Source: Pseudomonas putida (lineage in GTDB: Bacteria; Pseudomonadota; Gammaproteobacteria; Pseudomonadales; Pseudomonadaceae). From it: 64,000 nucleotides of DNA. The stretch spans positions 62,001-126,000 of the forward strand of contig NZ_SMTE01000015.1 in assembly GCF_004357765.1 (NCBI RefSeq). The letters are read 5' to 3'. Below, piece after piece: positions 19,265 through 28,936 of the stretch (position 1 is its first letter; each line of letters opens with the position of its first letter). Below the pieces are notes generated by a model that saw only the letters and a program-made list of their open reading frames with translations, was not told where the DNA came from and ran no database searches. The position numbers were made by a program, and so were the translations under genes.

Positions 19265-21735
19265 TGACCCACCCCACGCCCTGCTACCACTGCGCCCTGC
19301 CGGTTCCGGCCGGTAGCCACTTCACCGCCGTGGTGCTCGGCGAGCCCCGCTCATTCTGCTGCCCGGGCTGCCAGGCAGTGGCCGAGGCCATCGTCGCTGG
19401 CGGCCTGGAGCACTACTACCAGCACCGCAGCGACACCAGCGCCAACCCCGAGGCACTGCCCCGGCCGTTGCAGGACGAATTGGCGCTGTATGACCGCGTC
19501 GACGTGCAACAAGGCTTCGTACACCACACCGGCGACCTGGCCGAGGCCACCTTGCTGGTCGAAGGCATCAGCTGTGCCGCGTGCGGTTGGCTGATCGAAA
19601 AGCACCTGCGCAACCTGCCCGGCGTCGCCGAAGCCCGGCTGAACCTGTCCAACCACCGCCTGTTGCTGAACTGGGACGACCGCCAATCGCCACTGTCCAC
19701 GCTCCTGGCCGAACTGCGCCAGATTGGGTACGCCGCCCACCCCTACCAGCCCGACCAGGCTGCCGAGCGCCTGGCCGAGGAAAACCGCAGCGCCCTGCGC
19801 CGCCTTGGCGTGGCCGGATTGCTGTGGTTCCAGGCGATGATGGCGACCATGGCCACCTGGCCGGAATTCAACATCGACCTGTCGCCCGAGCTGCATACCA
19901 TCCTGCGCTGGGTGGCGCTGTTTCTGACCATTCCGATCGTGTTCTACAGCTGCGCGCCGATCTTCAAGGGCGCTGCACGCGACCTGCGCACGCGCCACCT
20001 GACCATGGACGTGTCGGTATCCCTGGCCATCGCCCTGGCCTTCGGCGCTGGAATCTGGACCGCCATCAGCGGCACTGGCGAGTTGTATTTCGACACCGTG
20101 GGCATGTTCGCCTTGTTCCTGCTCACCGGCCGCTACCTGGAGCGGCGCGCCCGCGAACGCACCGCGGCGGCCACCGCACAACTGGTCAACCTGTTGCCGG
20201 CCTCGTGCCTACGCCTGGCCGGCGACGGCAGCGCCGAGCGCATCCTGCTGCGCGAACTGCAGCGCGGGGATACCGTACGCGTGCTGCCCGGCGCAGTGAT
20301 TCCGGCCGATGGCCGAATCGTCGAGGGCCACTCCAGTGTCGACGAATCGTTGCTGACCGGCGAATACCTGCCACTGCCGCGCCAGGCCGGCGAGCGGGTC
20401 ACCGGTGGCACGCTGAACGTGGACAGCACCCTGGACATCGAAGTCGAAGCCCTCGGCCCGGACTCCAGGCTGTCGGCCATCGTGCGCCTGCTCGAACGTG
20501 CCCAGGCGGAAAAACCACGCCTGGCGCAGATCGCCGATCGGGCCGCGCAGTGGTTTCTGCTGTTCAGCCTGCTCGCCGCCGTGCTCATCGGCCTGGGGTG
20601 GTGGTATCTGGAGCCGGCCAGGGCGTTCTGGATCGTCCTGGCGATGCTGGTGGCGACCTGCCCTTGTGCCTTGTCGCTGGCCACGCCCACGGCCTTGACC
20701 GCCGCCACCGGCACCTTGCACAAGCTGGGACTGCTGGTGACCCGTGGCCATGTGCTCGAAGGTCTCAACCAGATCGACACGGTCATCTTCGACAAGACCG
20801 GCACCCTCACCGAGGGACGCCTGGCCCTGCGCAGCATCCGCCCACTGAACACGGTCTCCGCCGAACGCTGCCTGGCCCTGGCCGCCGCCCTGGAAAACCG
20901 CTCCGAGCACCCTATCGCCCGCGCCTTTGGCCAGGCGAGCCTGCCGGCTGAGGCCGTGCGCAACGTGCCCGGCCTGGGCCTGGAAGGACGGGTGGACGGC
21001 CTGCAGTTGCGTATCGGCCAGGCTGCGTTCGTGTGTACGCTCAGTGGCGCTACTCCCCCACCGCTGCCCGAGCCCCGCGGCCAATGGCTGCTGCTGGGTG
21101 ACGCAAGCGGTCCGTTGGCCTGGTTCGGCCTGGACGACCGCCTGCGTGAGGATGCGCCGGTCCTGCTGGCCGCCTGCAAGGCCCGGGGCTGGCGTACGCT
21201 GCTGCTGTCGGGCGACAGTTCACCGATGGTCGCCGAAGTGGCCGCGCAACTGGGCATCGACCATGCCATCGGCGGCCTGCGCCCGGACGACAAGCTCGAA
21301 CGCCTCAAGGCGTTGCAGGCCGCGGGCCACAAAGTGCTGATGCTGGGCGATGGGGTCAACGACGTGCCGGTACTGGCGGCTGCCGACATCAGCGTAGCCA
21401 TGGGCAGCGCCACCGACCTGGCCAAGACCAGCGCCGACGCGGTGCTGCTGTCCAACCGCCTGCAGGCCCTGGCACAAGCCTTCGACCTGGCCCGGCGCAC
21501 CCGCCGCAACATCCTTGAGAACCTGCTGTGGGCGACCTTGTATAATGGCCTCATGTTGCCGTTCGCCGCGCTCGGCTGGATCACCCCGGTGTGGGCGGCC
21601 ATCGGCATGTCGGTCAGTTCGCTGATCGTGGTGCTCAATGCCCTGCGCCTGACCCGTCTGCCCGCTGACACGACGCCGTGCCCGAGCGAAACACCGCTGC
21701 CTGGAAGGAACACGCCATGCCCGCGCTCTATGTGA
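19264..21735 (+). CDS. ccoI: P-type copper ATPase for cbb3 assembly (CcoI/FixI)
   Basis: This 823-residue P1B-type ATPase exports copper for insertion into the oxidase. The N-terminus has a cysteine-rich segment (CYHCALPVP, CCPGCQAV) and a heavy-metal domain with GISCAACGW. Membrane helices carry the CPC metal site (ATCPCALSLATP). The phosphorylation motif is DKTGTLTEG near residue 510, and the hinge is MLGDGVNDVPVLAAADIS. The extended N-terminus separates CcoI from housekeeping CopA. It overlaps ccoS by 19 bp. Confidence 0.93.
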   Translation: MTHPTPCYHCALPVPAGSHFTAVVLGEPRSFCCPGCQAVAEAIVAGGLEHYYQHRSDTSANPEALPRPLQDELALYDRVDVQQGFVHHTGDLAEATLLVEGISCAACGWLIEKHLRNLPGVAEARLNLSNHRLLLNWDDRQSPLSTLLAELRQIGYAAHPYQPDQAAERLAEENRSALRRLGVAGLLWFQAMMATMATWPEFNIDLSPELHTILRWVALFLTIPIVFYSCAPIFKGAARDLRTRHLTMDVSVSLAIALAFGAGIWTAISGTGELYFDTVGMFALFLLTGRYLERRARERTAAATAQLVNLLPASCLRLAGDGSAERILLRELQRGDTVRVLPGAVIPADGRIVEGHSSVDESLLTGEYLPLPRQAGERVTGGTLNVDSTLDIEVEALGPDSRLSAIVRLLERAQAEKPRLAQIADRAAQWFLLFSLLAAVLIGLGWWYLEPARAFWIVLAMLVATCPCALSLATPTALTAATGTLHKLGLLVTRGHVLEGLNQIDTVIFDKTGTLTEGRLALRSIRPLNTVSAERCLALAAALENRSEHPIARAFGQASLPAEAVRNVPGLGLEGRVDGLQLRIGQAAFVCTLSGATPPPLPEPRGQWLLLGDASGPLAWFGLDDRLREDAPVLLAACKARGWRTLLLSGDSSPMVAEVAAQLGIDHAIGGLRPDDKLERLKALQAAGHKVLMLGDGVNDVPVLAAADISVAMGSATDLAKTSADAVLLSNRLQALAQAFDLARRTRRNILENLLWATLYNGLMLPFAALGWITPVWAAIGMSVSSLIVVLNALRLTRLPADTTPCPSETPLPGRNTPCPRSM

Positions 21736-21929
21736 TGATCCCGGCCGCCCTGCTGCTCGTCGGGGTGGCCGTGTACATCTTCTTCTGGGCGGTGGACAGC
21801 GGTCAGTACGACGACTTGGACAGCCCTGCCCACAGCATCCTGTTCGACGACCAGGATCCGCGCCACCAGGCGGCGGTCAAGCCCGACCCCGCCGAAGCTG
21901 ACGACCAGGAACCACCGCCCCGTGGCTGA
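21717..21929 (+). CDS. ccoS: cbb3 oxidase maturation protein CcoS
   Basis: This 70-residue one-helix protein begins MPALYVMIPAALLLVGVAVY and has FFWAVDSGQYDDLDSPAHSILFDD, the CcoS family signature. It is needed for cofactor insertion in cbb3 oxidases. The ATG at 21717 lies inside ccoI and is preceded by GGAAGGA. Confidence 0.9.
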   Translation: MPALYVMIPAALLLVGVAVYIFFWAVDSGQYDDLDSPAHSILFDDQDPRHQAAVKPDPAEADDQEPPPRG

Positions 21930-22605
21930 TCTGCTCCCTCTGCTCGGCTCGGCATTGATCCTCGGCCTGCTCGGTGGCGGCCATTGCCTGGGCATGTGCG
22001 GTGGACTCATGGGTGCGCTAACCCTAGCCATTGCGCCCGAGCAACGCAGCCGCCGCTTGCGCGTGCTGCTGGCGTACAACCTCGGTCGCATTCTCAGCTA
22101 TGCCAGCGCAGGGCTACTGCTGGGCGTTGCCGGCTGGGCCGTGGCCAGCAGCCCGGCGGCACTGGCATTGCGGGTGGTGGCGGCGCTGCTGCTGATCGCC
22201 ATGGGCTTGTACCTGGCCGGCTGGTGGAGCGGGCTGACCCGCATCGAAGCGTTGGGTCGGGGGCTGTGGCGGCACCTGCAACCCGTCGCCACGCGCTTGC
22301 TGCCGGTATCGAGCATGCCCCGCGCGCTGTTGCTGGGGGCACTGTGGGGCTGGCTGCCCTGCGGACTGGTGTACAGCACCCTGCTGTGGGCCGCCAGCCA
22401 GGGCAATGTCTGGCATGCCGCGGCCTTGATGCTGGCGTTCGGCGTGGGCACCTGGCCGGTGCTGCTGGCCACCGGACTGGCAGCGGAACGCGTCAATACG
22501 CTGCTGCGCCGACGCAGCGTACGGGTAGCCGGGGGGTTGCTGGTGATCCTGTTTGGCCTCTGGACCCTGCCAGGCCCCCACCAACACTGGCTCATGGGGC
22601 ATTGA
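21922..22605 (+). CDS. TauE/SafE-like membrane protein of the cco locus (DsbD-fold, CcoA-unrelated)
   Basis: This 227-residue polytopic protein has about six helices. A GGGHCLGMCGGLMGAL motif near the N-terminus, repeated loosely as GWLPCGLVYSTLLWA, is characteristic of the sulfite exporter TauE/SafE-like family that follows ccoS in many proteobacteria. A role in copper or haem handling for the oxidase is inferred from position. The GTG start overlaps the end of ccoS by 8 bp. Confidence 0.85.
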   Translation: MADLLPLLGSALILGLLGGGHCLGMCGGLMGALTLAIAPEQRSRRLRVLLAYNLGRILSYASAGLLLGVAGWAVASSPAALALRVVAALLLIAMGLYLAGWWSGLTRIEALGRGLWRHLQPVATRLLPVSSMPRALLLGALWGWLPCGLVYSTLLWAASQGNVWHAAALMLAFGVGTWPVLLATGLAAERVNTLLRRRSVRVAGGLLVILFGLWTLPGPHQHWLMGH

Positions 22606-22632
22606 GCGGGCCGCTCGGCGCACCGATACCCC

Positions 22633-22646
22633 TTGATACAAGTCAA
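22633..22646 (+). promoter_or_regulatory. Anr/FNR box (predicted) upstream of hemN
   Basis: TTGATACAAGTCAA matches TTGAT-N4-ATCAA with the same GTCAA half-site variant seen upstream of ccoN-1. It is centred 70 bp before the hemN start, an activator-type position. Confidence 0.72.
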
Positions 22647-22708
22647 CACAGCCAGTTACCGGCGGCCCTAGACTCCGGACATTGCATCTCTTTCCGGGGA
22701 CCGCCTCC

Positions 22709-24091
22709 ATGCTCGACGACCTACGTTGGGATGCCGACCTGATTCGTCGCTACGATTCGGCCGGCCCACGCTACACCTCCTACCCGACCGCCGTGCAACT
22801 GCACAGCCAGGTGGGCTCGTTCGACCTGCTCCACGCCTTGCGCGAGAGCCGCCGGGCGGTGCGTCCCCTGTCGCTGTATGTGCATGTGCCGTTCTGCGCC
22901 AACATCTGCTACTACTGCGCCTGCAACAAGGTGATCACCAAGGACCGCGGTCGCGCCGCGCCCTACCTGCAACGCCTGGAGCAGGAGATCCAGATGATCG
23001 CCTGCCACCTCGACCCGCATCAGCGCGTCGAGCAACTGCACTTTGGCGGCGGCACCCCGACCTTCCTCAGCCACGCCGAGCTGCGCCAACTGATGGCCTG
23101 CCTGCGCCGCCACTTCAACCTGTGCGAGGACGATGACGGCGACTATGGAATCGAACTCGATCCACGCGAAGCCGACTGGCCGACCATGGGTCTGCTGCGC
23201 GAACTCGGCTTCAACCGCGTCAGCCTGGGTGTACAGGACCTCGACCCGACCGTGCAGCGAGCGGTCAACCGCCTGCAGAGCCTGGAACAGACCCGCACCC
23301 TGATCGAAGCGGCGCGCACCCTGCAATACCGCTCGGTCAACCTCGACCTGATCTACGGCCTGCCCAAGCAGACCGTAGAAGGCTTCGCCCGCACCGTCGA
23401 CGAAGTGATCCGCCTGCAACCCGATCGCCTGTCGGTGTTCAACTACGCCCACCTGCCCGAGCGTTTCATGCCGCAACGGCGCATCGACAGCAACGATCTG
23501 CCACCGCCCGCAGCCAAGCTGGAGATGCTGCGCAACACCATCGAACAACTCACTGCGGCCGGCTACCGCTACATCGGCATGGACCACTTCGCCCTGCCCG
23601 ACGACGAACTGGCCGTGGCCCAGGAGGAAGGCACCCTGCAGCGCAATTTCCAAGGCTACACCACCCACGGGCACTGCGACCTGATCGGCCTGGGCGTCTC
23701 GGCCATCAGCCAGATCGGCGATCTGTATTGCCAGAACAGCAGCGACCTCAACACCTACCAGGAGGCACTCGCCAACGGCCAATTGGCCACCCAGCGCGGC
23801 CTGCTGTGCAATGACGACGATCGCCTGCGCCGCGCGGTGATCCAGCAGTTGATCTGTCACTTCGAACTGGCTTTCGAGCCCATCGAACAGGCGTTCAACA
23901 TCGACTTTCGCGGCTACTTCAACGACCTCTGGCCACAACTGCAAAGCATGCAACGCGACGGCCTGATCCATCTCGATGCCGAAGGCATCCGCATCCTGCC
24001 GGCGGGGCGACTGCTGGTTCGTTCGGTGTGCATGTTGTTCGATGCCTACTTGGCCCTACAGAACCGACAGCGCTTCTCACGAGTCATCTAG
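22709..24091 (+). CDS. hemN: oxygen-independent coproporphyrinogen III oxidase
   Basis: This 460-residue radical SAM enzyme oxidatively decarboxylates coproporphyrinogen III when oxygen is low, feeding haem synthesis for the cbb3 oxidases. The 4Fe-4S motif is C63-x3-C67-x2-C70 (FCANICYYCACN), followed by LHFGGGTPTFL. The C-terminus has the HemN trip-wire region. The start at 22709 gives the family N-terminus MLDDLRWDADLIRRYD. It lies just upstream of anr and has its own Anr box. Confidence 0.95.
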   Translation: MLDDLRWDADLIRRYDSAGPRYTSYPTAVQLHSQVGSFDLLHALRESRRAVRPLSLYVHVPFCANICYYCACNKVITKDRGRAAPYLQRLEQEIQMIACHLDPHQRVEQLHFGGGTPTFLSHAELRQLMACLRRHFNLCEDDDGDYGIELDPREADWPTMGLLRELGFNRVSLGVQDLDPTVQRAVNRLQSLEQTRTLIEAARTLQYRSVNLDLIYGLPKQTVEGFARTVDEVIRLQPDRLSVFNYAHLPERFMPQRRIDSNDLPPPAAKLEMLRNTIEQLTAAGYRYIGMDHFALPDDELAVAQEEGTLQRNFQGYTTHGHCDLIGLGVSAISQIGDLYCQNSSDLNTYQEALANGQLATQRGLLCNDDDRLRRAVIQQLICHFELAFEPIEQAFNIDFRGYFNDLWPQLQSMQRDGLIHLDAEGIRILPAGRLLVRSVCMLFDAYLALQNRQRFSRVI

Positions 24092-24110
24092 GACCGAGAC
24101 GAATAACCAC

Positions 24111-24275
24111 ATGGACAATACGTCTTGCCAAGACCACTATGGGCAGGCAATGCGCTGCGCAGACACCAGCGCTGAAGCGCTGCCAGGCCGCGACACAATC
24201 GCGCGCGCTGGCTTCCGACCCATGCCGTGGGTTACCCTTACGGCTAATGTGTGTTTTCCCACAAGGATCGATTGA
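24111..24275 (+). CDS. possible 54-residue leader ORF before anr
   Basis: An ATG at 24111 opens 54 codons ([20 protein letters not shown] at the start) ending 2 bp before the anr ATG. No convincing ribosome site is present and I do not recognise the product. Its close approach to anr could allow translational coupling, or it may be chance. Confidence 0.2.
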   Translation: MDNTSCQDHYGQAMRCADTSAEALPGRDTIARAGFRPMPWVTLTANVCFPTRID

Positions 24276-24277
24276 AA

Positions 24278-25012
24278 ATGTCCGAGCCAGTCAAACTGCG
24301 CGCGCACAACCAGGCCCATTGCAAGGATTGCAGCCTGGCGCCCCTGTGCCTGCCTCTCTCGCTCAACCTGGAAGACATGGACGCGCTGGATGAGATCGTC
24401 AAACGCGGACGCCCGCTGAAGAAAGGCGAGTTCCTGTTCCGCCAGGGTGACAATTTCGGCTCGGTCTATGCCGTACGTTCCGGCGCCCTCAAGACTTTCA
24501 GTCTGAGTGACAGCGGCGAGGAGCAAATTACCGGTTTCCACCTGCCCAGTGAGCTGGTGGGGCTGTCAGGCATGGACACCGAGGCCTATCCGGTGTCGGC
24601 CCAGGCCCAGGAAACCACCTCGGTCTGCGAAATCCCCTTCGAGCGCCTCGACGAACTGTCGGTGCAACTGCCCCAGCTGCGCCGCCAGCTGATGCGAGTG
24701 ATGAGCCGGGAGATCCGCGACGACCAGCAAATGATGCTGCTGCTGTCGAAAAAGACCGCAGACGAGCGGATCGCCACCTTCCTGGTCAACCTCTCGGCAC
24801 GTTTCCGCGCCCGCGGCTACTCGGCCAACCAGTTCCGCCTGAGCATGTCGCGCAACGAGATCGGCAACTACCTGGGTCTGGCGGTCGAAACCGTGTCGCG
24901 GGTGTTCACCCGCTTCCAGCAGAATGGCCTGATCAGTGCCGAAGGCAAGGAAGTGCACATCCTCGACCCGATCCAGCTGTGCGCACTGGCCGGTGGCGCA
25001 ATGGAGTCCTGA
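24278..25012 (+). CDS. anr: anaerobic regulator Anr (FNR family)
   Basis: This 244-residue CRP/FNR-family activator carries an oxygen-labile 4Fe-4S cluster. Cluster cysteines appear as C15, C18 and C24 ([11 protein letters not shown]) plus one in [10 protein letters not shown] cyclic-nucleotide-like beta roll ([20 protein letters not shown]) and a DNA-binding helix ([20 protein letters not shown]) follow. AAGGA is 11 bp upstream of the ATG. It probably controls ccoNOQP-1 and hemN in this window through TTGAT-N4-GTCAA boxes. The 186 bp before it carries a short uncertain ORF (24111-24275). Confidence 0.95.
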   Translation: MSEPVKLRAHNQAHCKDCSLAPLCLPLSLNLEDMDALDEIVKRGRPLKKGEFLFRQGDNFGSVYAVRSGALKTFSLSDSGEEQITGFHLPSELVGLSGMDTEAYPVSAQAQETTSVCEIPFERLDELSVQLPQLRRQLMRVMSREIRDDQQMMLLLSKKTADERIATFLVNLSARFRARGYSANQFRLSMSRNEIGNYLGLAVETVSRVFTRFQQNGLISAEGKEVHILDPIQLCALAGGAMES

Positions 25013-25067
25013 GCCCGCTGCGAACAGGGTATACTGGCGCATTCGTTTTTCCAGGATACCCGCAACG

Positions 25068-25616
25068 ATGCACAGCGACGCCTTCGACCTCAAAGCCCTC
25101 ATCCGCCCGGTAGTGGACTTTCCCAAACCGGGCGTGATCTTCCGCGACATCACCCCGCTGTTCCAGTCGCCGCGTGGGCTGCGCTACGTGGCCGATCAGT
25201 TCATCGAACTCTATGTCGAAGCCGAGTTCAGCCACATCGGTGCAATGGACGCGCGGGGCTTCTTGATCGGCTCGATCATCGCCCATCAGCTGAACAAACC
25301 ACTCATTCTCTTCCGCAAGCAAGGCAAGCTGCCTGCCGATGTACTCTCCGAAGGCTACCAGACCGAATATGGCGAAGCGTTCCTGGAAGTGCACGCCGAC
25401 AGCCTGTGCGAAGGTGATTCGGTGCTGATCTTCGATGACCTGATCGCCACCGGCGGCACCTTGCTGGCAGCCGTCAACCTGGTGCGCCGCACCGGAGCGC
25501 AGGTGTTCGAGGCGGCAGCGATCATCGACCTCCCCGAGCTCGAAGGCTCGCGCCGCCTGCAGGCGGCCGGGGTACCGACCTTCTGCCTGACCGAGTTTTC
25601 CCTGAGCGAATACTGA
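25068..25616 (+). CDS. apt: adenine phosphoribosyltransferase
   Basis: This 182-residue purine salvage enzyme converts adenine and PRPP to AMP. The PRPP-binding loop is [16 protein letters not shown] and the family motif [12 protein letters not shown] is present. AGGAT lies upstream of the ATG at 25068. It follows anr by 55 bp and converges on recR. Confidence 0.95.
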   Translation: MHSDAFDLKALIRPVVDFPKPGVIFRDITPLFQSPRGLRYVADQFIELYVEAEFSHIGAMDARGFLIGSIIAHQLNKPLILFRKQGKLPADVLSEGYQTEYGEAFLEVHADSLCEGDSVLIFDDLIATGGTLLAAVNLVRRTGAQVFEAAAIIDLPELEGSRRLQAAGVPTFCLTEFSLSEY

Positions 25617-25647
25617 GTCGCTTTCCGGGCCGCTCTGCGGCCCTTTG

Positions 25648-26250
25648 TCACAACGCGATCGGCTTGCGCCCGGCAAAGGCATGCGCCAGCGTGCCGCCGT
25701 CGACCAGCTCCAGTTCGCCGCCCAATGGCACGCCATGGGCGATGCGCGAGGCCACCAGGCCCTTCTCGGCCAGCAACTGAGCGATGTAGTGCGCAGTGGC
25801 CTCGCCTTCTACCGTCGGATTGGTGGCCAGGATCACCTCGGTGAAACTGCCCTGCTCCTCGATTCGCGCCATCAGTTGTGGAATGCCGATCGCCTCCGGG
25901 CCCAGGCCGTCCAGCGGCGACAGATGCCCCTTGAGCACGAAGTAACGCCCGCGATAACCGGTCTGCTCCACCGCATAGACATCCATCGGCCCCTCTACCA
26001 CGCAGAGTTGGGTGTCGTCCCGGCGGGGATCGGCGCATTGCGGGCACAGCGTCTGCTCGGTCAAGGTCCGGCACTGCTGACAGTGCCCGACCCCCTCCAT
26101 GGCCTGGCTCAGGGCCTGGGCCAAGCGCACGCCACCACTGCGGTCACGCTCGAGCAGTTGCAGGGCCATGCGCTGGGCGGTTTTCTGACCCACGCCAGGC
26201 AGAATGCGTAGGGCGTCGATCAGTTGGCGGATCAGAGGGCTGAAGCTCAT
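25648..26250 (-). CDS. recR: recombination mediator protein RecR
   Basis: This 200-residue protein acts with RecF and RecO in loading RecA at gaps. It has an N-terminal helix-hairpin-helix ([20 protein letters not shown]), a zinc finger (CQQC...CPQC) and a Toprim domain ([34 protein letters not shown]). It normally follows ybaB in the dnaX-ybaB-recR operon. Here almost 3 kb of other DNA separates it from ybaB, although orientation is kept. Confidence 0.95.
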   Translation of the reverse strand: MSFSPLIRQLIDALRILPGVGQKTAQRMALQLLERDRSGGVRLAQALSQAMEGVGHCQQCRTLTEQTLCPQCADPRRDDTQLCVVEGPMDVYAVEQTGYRGRYFVLKGHLSPLDGLGPEAIGIPQLMARIEEQGSFTEVILATNPTVEGEATAHYIAQLLAEKGLVASRIAHGVPLGGELELVDGGTLAHAFAGRKPIAL

Positions 26251-26331
26251 GGGGAAAGGCCTGACATATCAATAAGAGGCGGTTTATACCCAGCACTGCC
26301 TTGTGCGTCAAATCGCTAGCCCCAGACGGCA

Positions 26332-26369
26332 ACAAGCCGGCCCGTCCTTGATTGGAAGAGCCGGCTTGT
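26332..26369 (-). terminator. hairpin downstream of the MHS transporter gene
   Basis: A perfect 10 bp stem (ACAAGCCGGC/GCCGGCTTGT) with an 18 bp loop lies between the transporter stop codon and recR. It would separate the transporter transcript from recR. Confidence 0.6.
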
Positions 26370-26393
26370 CGATGGGATGACAACCCTACTGGA

Positions 26394-27716
26394 TCAGGAG
26401 ACCCGCACAGCGCCTCGAGTATCGGGTTTGTCGGCTTTGCCGGTACGCACCGACAGCACGGCGATCAGCGAGATCACCACGGTGCCGAGCAGGTACAGGG
26501 CGACCGGCTGCCAGCTGCCGTCGTAGCGGCTGAGCAGATAGGTAGCGATCAACGGAGCGGTACCGCCGGCCAGGGCTGCGCCCAACTGGTAGCCCAGGGT
26601 GATGCCGGTATAACGCACACGGGTCGAAAAGATTTCCGAGCTCATGGTACCCAGCACGGCGGTCACCGGCGCCCAGAGCACACCGAAGGCGATCACCGTG
26701 GCTACTTGCAGCCCCCAAGCGGTGTGAGTATCGAGCAACTTGAAGTAAGGCACGATGAACGCGGCGATGGACAGGATGCCACCGATGTACACGGTCTTGC
26801 GCCCGACCTTGTCCGACAACCAACCCATTACGGGAATCATCAACGACGCGACCGCCGCGCCGATCATGACCGCGTTGAGGGTGCTGACCTTGTCGTAACC
26901 CAGGGTACTGACCGCATAGCTGACCACGAAGGTGGAGAAGATGTAGAACGGCGCAGTTTCGACGACTTTCAGGCCCGCAGCGATCAGTACTTCACGCCAG
27001 TGGTCGCGCAGCGTCTCGACCAGCGGCATCTTGGCCACGTTGCCAGTTTCCTTGGCCTTCTTGAACTCCGGGGTTTCATCCAGACCATGACGGATCCACA
27101 GGCCCAGGAACACCAGAGCGGCGCTGAGTATGAACGGCACACGCCAGCCCCAACTCATGAACTGGTCGTCCGGCAAGGTGGCCATGAGGCTCACGGCCAT
27201 GGTCGCCAGGAGCATGCCCACGGTCACGCCGACCTGCGGCACACTGCCGAACAGACCTTTGCGCTTGGCCGGCGCATATTCGTAGGCCAGCAGCAGCGCG
27301 CCACCCCATTCGCCGCCGATGCCCAGACCTTGAATCACCCGCAGACTGATCAGCAGGATCGGCGCCCAGACGCCGATATGTTCATAAGTGGGCAGGCAAC
27401 CGATGAGCACGGTCGCGCCGCCCATCAACGAGAGCGTGATGACCAAGGTCTTCTTGCGCCCGATACGGTCGCCGATATGGGCAAACAGCACGCCACCGAT
27501 GGGTCGGACAAAGAATGTCAGGGAAAACGACAGGTAAGCCAGCAACAGGCCAACCACCGGATCGAAGGTAGGGAAGAACAGTTTGTTGAAAACCAGGGCG
27601 GCGGCGGTGCCGTAGAGGAAGTAGTCGAACCATTCGATCGAACTGCCAGTAAGGCTGGCGACCAAGGCTCGGCCACGCCCCTGGATTGCAGGGGGGGTTG
27701 CGCTGGAAGGCGTCAT
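26394..27716 (-). CDS. MHS-family metabolite:proton symporter (ProP-like MFS)
   Basis: This 440-residue protein has twelve predicted helices and the MHS/ProP signature: SSIEWFDYFLYGTAAALVF, RPIGGVLFAHIGDRIGRKK, GLGIGGEWGGALLLAYEYAP and a second-half GWLSDKVGRKTV. MHS symporters import osmolytes or small carboxylates (proline, betaine, shikimate, dicarboxylates); the substrate cannot be read from sequence. The divergent ProC-like gene hints at a cyclic imino acid or proline-like substrate. It sits with that gene between recR and ybaB. Confidence 0.82.
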   Translation of the reverse strand: MTPSSATPPAIQGRGRALVASLTGSSIEWFDYFLYGTAAALVFNKLFFPTFDPVVGLLLAYLSFSLTFFVRPIGGVLFAHIGDRIGRKKTLVITLSLMGGATVLIGCLPTYEHIGVWAPILLISLRVIQGLGIGGEWGGALLLAYEYAPAKRKGLFGSVPQVGVTVGMLLATMAVSLMATLPDDQFMSWGWRVPFILSAALVFLGLWIRHGLDETPEFKKAKETGNVAKMPLVETLRDHWREVLIAAGLKVVETAPFYIFSTFVVSYAVSTLGYDKVSTLNAVMIGAAVASLMIPVMGWLSDKVGRKTVYIGGILSIAAFIVPYFKLLDTHTAWGLQVATVIAFGVLWAPVTAVLGTMSSEIFSTRVRYTGITLGYQLGAALAGGTAPLIATYLLSRYDGSWQPVALYLLGTVVISLIAVLSVRTGKADKPDTRGAVRVS

Positions 27717-27780
27717 TCGAGTCTCCGTTTCTTGATTTTATGTCGGCGAGCACAAGGTGAATTGGCGCGAAGAGCAACCG

Positions 27781-28014
27781 GGTTGCACCGTGTCGGAGCG
27801 GATCTTATTCAAAGCGCAAAAAAAGGTGCAACCCTGATTAAACGATTAATCTCCAAATATTTTGTAATGGACCAAAAAATGCGCTGTTTTGATTCACAAA
27901 AAAGCTAGAAAAACCCGAACTCACCAAATTGGTGCGCAGTGACTGCACGGTCACCAACGCATCTCTTGATTAACAATCAAGCGCGACAAAGTGCAAGTTG
28001 CACCTAGTTGCACC
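27781..28014. promoter_or_regulatory. operator-rich divergent promoter region (transporter/ProC-like gene)
   Basis: This AT-rich spacer has five copies of TTGCAC/GTGCAA: 27783, 27826, 27991, 27998 and 28008. Two of them form the palindrome GTGCAAGTTGCAC (27991-28003). Two further perfect palindromes are CACCAAATTGGTG (27922-27934) and CTTGATTAACAATCAAG (27965-27981). Several dyads in 230 bp suggest one or more regulators, but no regulator gene is adjacent. Confidence 0.55.
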
Positions 28015-28073
28015 TTGTCTGAAAAAAACCGTAATCTATTCGCCGATAAAACAACAAACACACCGAGGCAGCA

Positions 28074-28868
28074 ATGAACGTGCTTTTTATTGGTTATGGG
28101 CGGATGGGCGGCGCACTGGGTAATGCTTGGCTGCAAGCGGGATTGGTCAATCATTTGAGCATCGTCGACCCAGGACTCACCGCAGACGCCGAGCAAGGTC
28201 GCTACATCCGTCTTGAAGACGTCCCGCAGCACCGCGCTTTCGACTTGATCGTGCTCGCTGTCAAGCCCGCCTACGCCACCGCAGCCCTGGCCGGACTGAC
28301 TGATCATCAATGCCAGCAGGCTACCGTGGTTTCCGTCGCAGCGGGCGTGACCGAACGCACCCTGAGCAATGCCGTTGGCCAGCGTTGCCCGGTGGTACGC
28401 GCCATGCCCAATACTCCGGTGCTGGTCGGTGCCGGCTGCACCGGGCTGTACGCCACCGAGCATTTCGATGCCTCACGCCAAGCCGTCATCAGTCGCCTGT
28501 TCGAGGCCGTGGGCGCAGCCTATTGGGTGAGCGAAGAGCAGCAGCTCGATGCCGTTACCGCCATCAGCGGCAGTGGACCGGCTTACTACCACCTGTTCAG
28601 CGAAGCATTGGCAGAGGCCGGCATCAAGCTAGGCCTCGAGCCGGAACTGGCTCGCAGCCTGGCCGCACAAACCGCGTTTGGCGCGGCAACGCTGCAACAT
28701 CAACCCCATGCCAATTTCACCGACCTTCGCGTGGCAGTCACTTCGCCGAACGGCACGACAGCAGCGGCAATCGATGTCTTCGAAACCCAGGGCCAGCTTC
28801 GCGCCTTGGTTGAAGCTGCAACTGGCGCGGCCCATCGACGCTCGGTCGAGTTGTCGAACGAAAGCTGA
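28074..28868 (+). CDS. pyrroline-5-carboxylate reductase family protein (ProC-like)
   Basis: This 264-residue NAD(P)-dependent reductase has an N-terminal Rossmann motif GYGRMGGAL, then VLAVKPAYATAAL and RAMPNTPVLVGAG. The C-terminal domain has ISGSGPAYYHLFSEALAEAG and VTSPNGTTAAAI, where most ProC proteins have VTSPGGTT. Pseudomonads already carry a proC near pilT, so this is probably a paralogue acting on pyrroline-5-carboxylate or a related cyclic imine such as piperideine carboxylate. It is divergent from the MHS transporter. Confidence 0.82.
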   Translation: MNVLFIGYGRMGGALGNAWLQAGLVNHLSIVDPGLTADAEQGRYIRLEDVPQHRAFDLIVLAVKPAYATAALAGLTDHQCQQATVVSVAAGVTERTLSNAVGQRCPVVRAMPNTPVLVGAGCTGLYATEHFDASRQAVISRLFEAVGAAYWVSEEQQLDAVTAISGSGPAYYHLFSEALAEAGIKLGLEPELARSLAAQTAFGAATLQHQPHANFTDLRVAVTSPNGTTAAAIDVFETQGQLRALVEAATGAAHRRSVELSNES

Positions 28869-28936
28869 TACTAGTGAAATCGAGAGCGCAGCGTAGGGGC
28901 TTTAAGTGGGAGCAAGCAGTTTTGCGCCACTTTCCT

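Noticed and set aside
27965-27981. CTTGATTAACAATCAAG as an Anr box
   Set aside because: The half-sites TTGAT and ATCAA are separated by 5 bp, not 4, and the neighbouring genes have no known link to anaerobiosis. Kept only as a palindrome.
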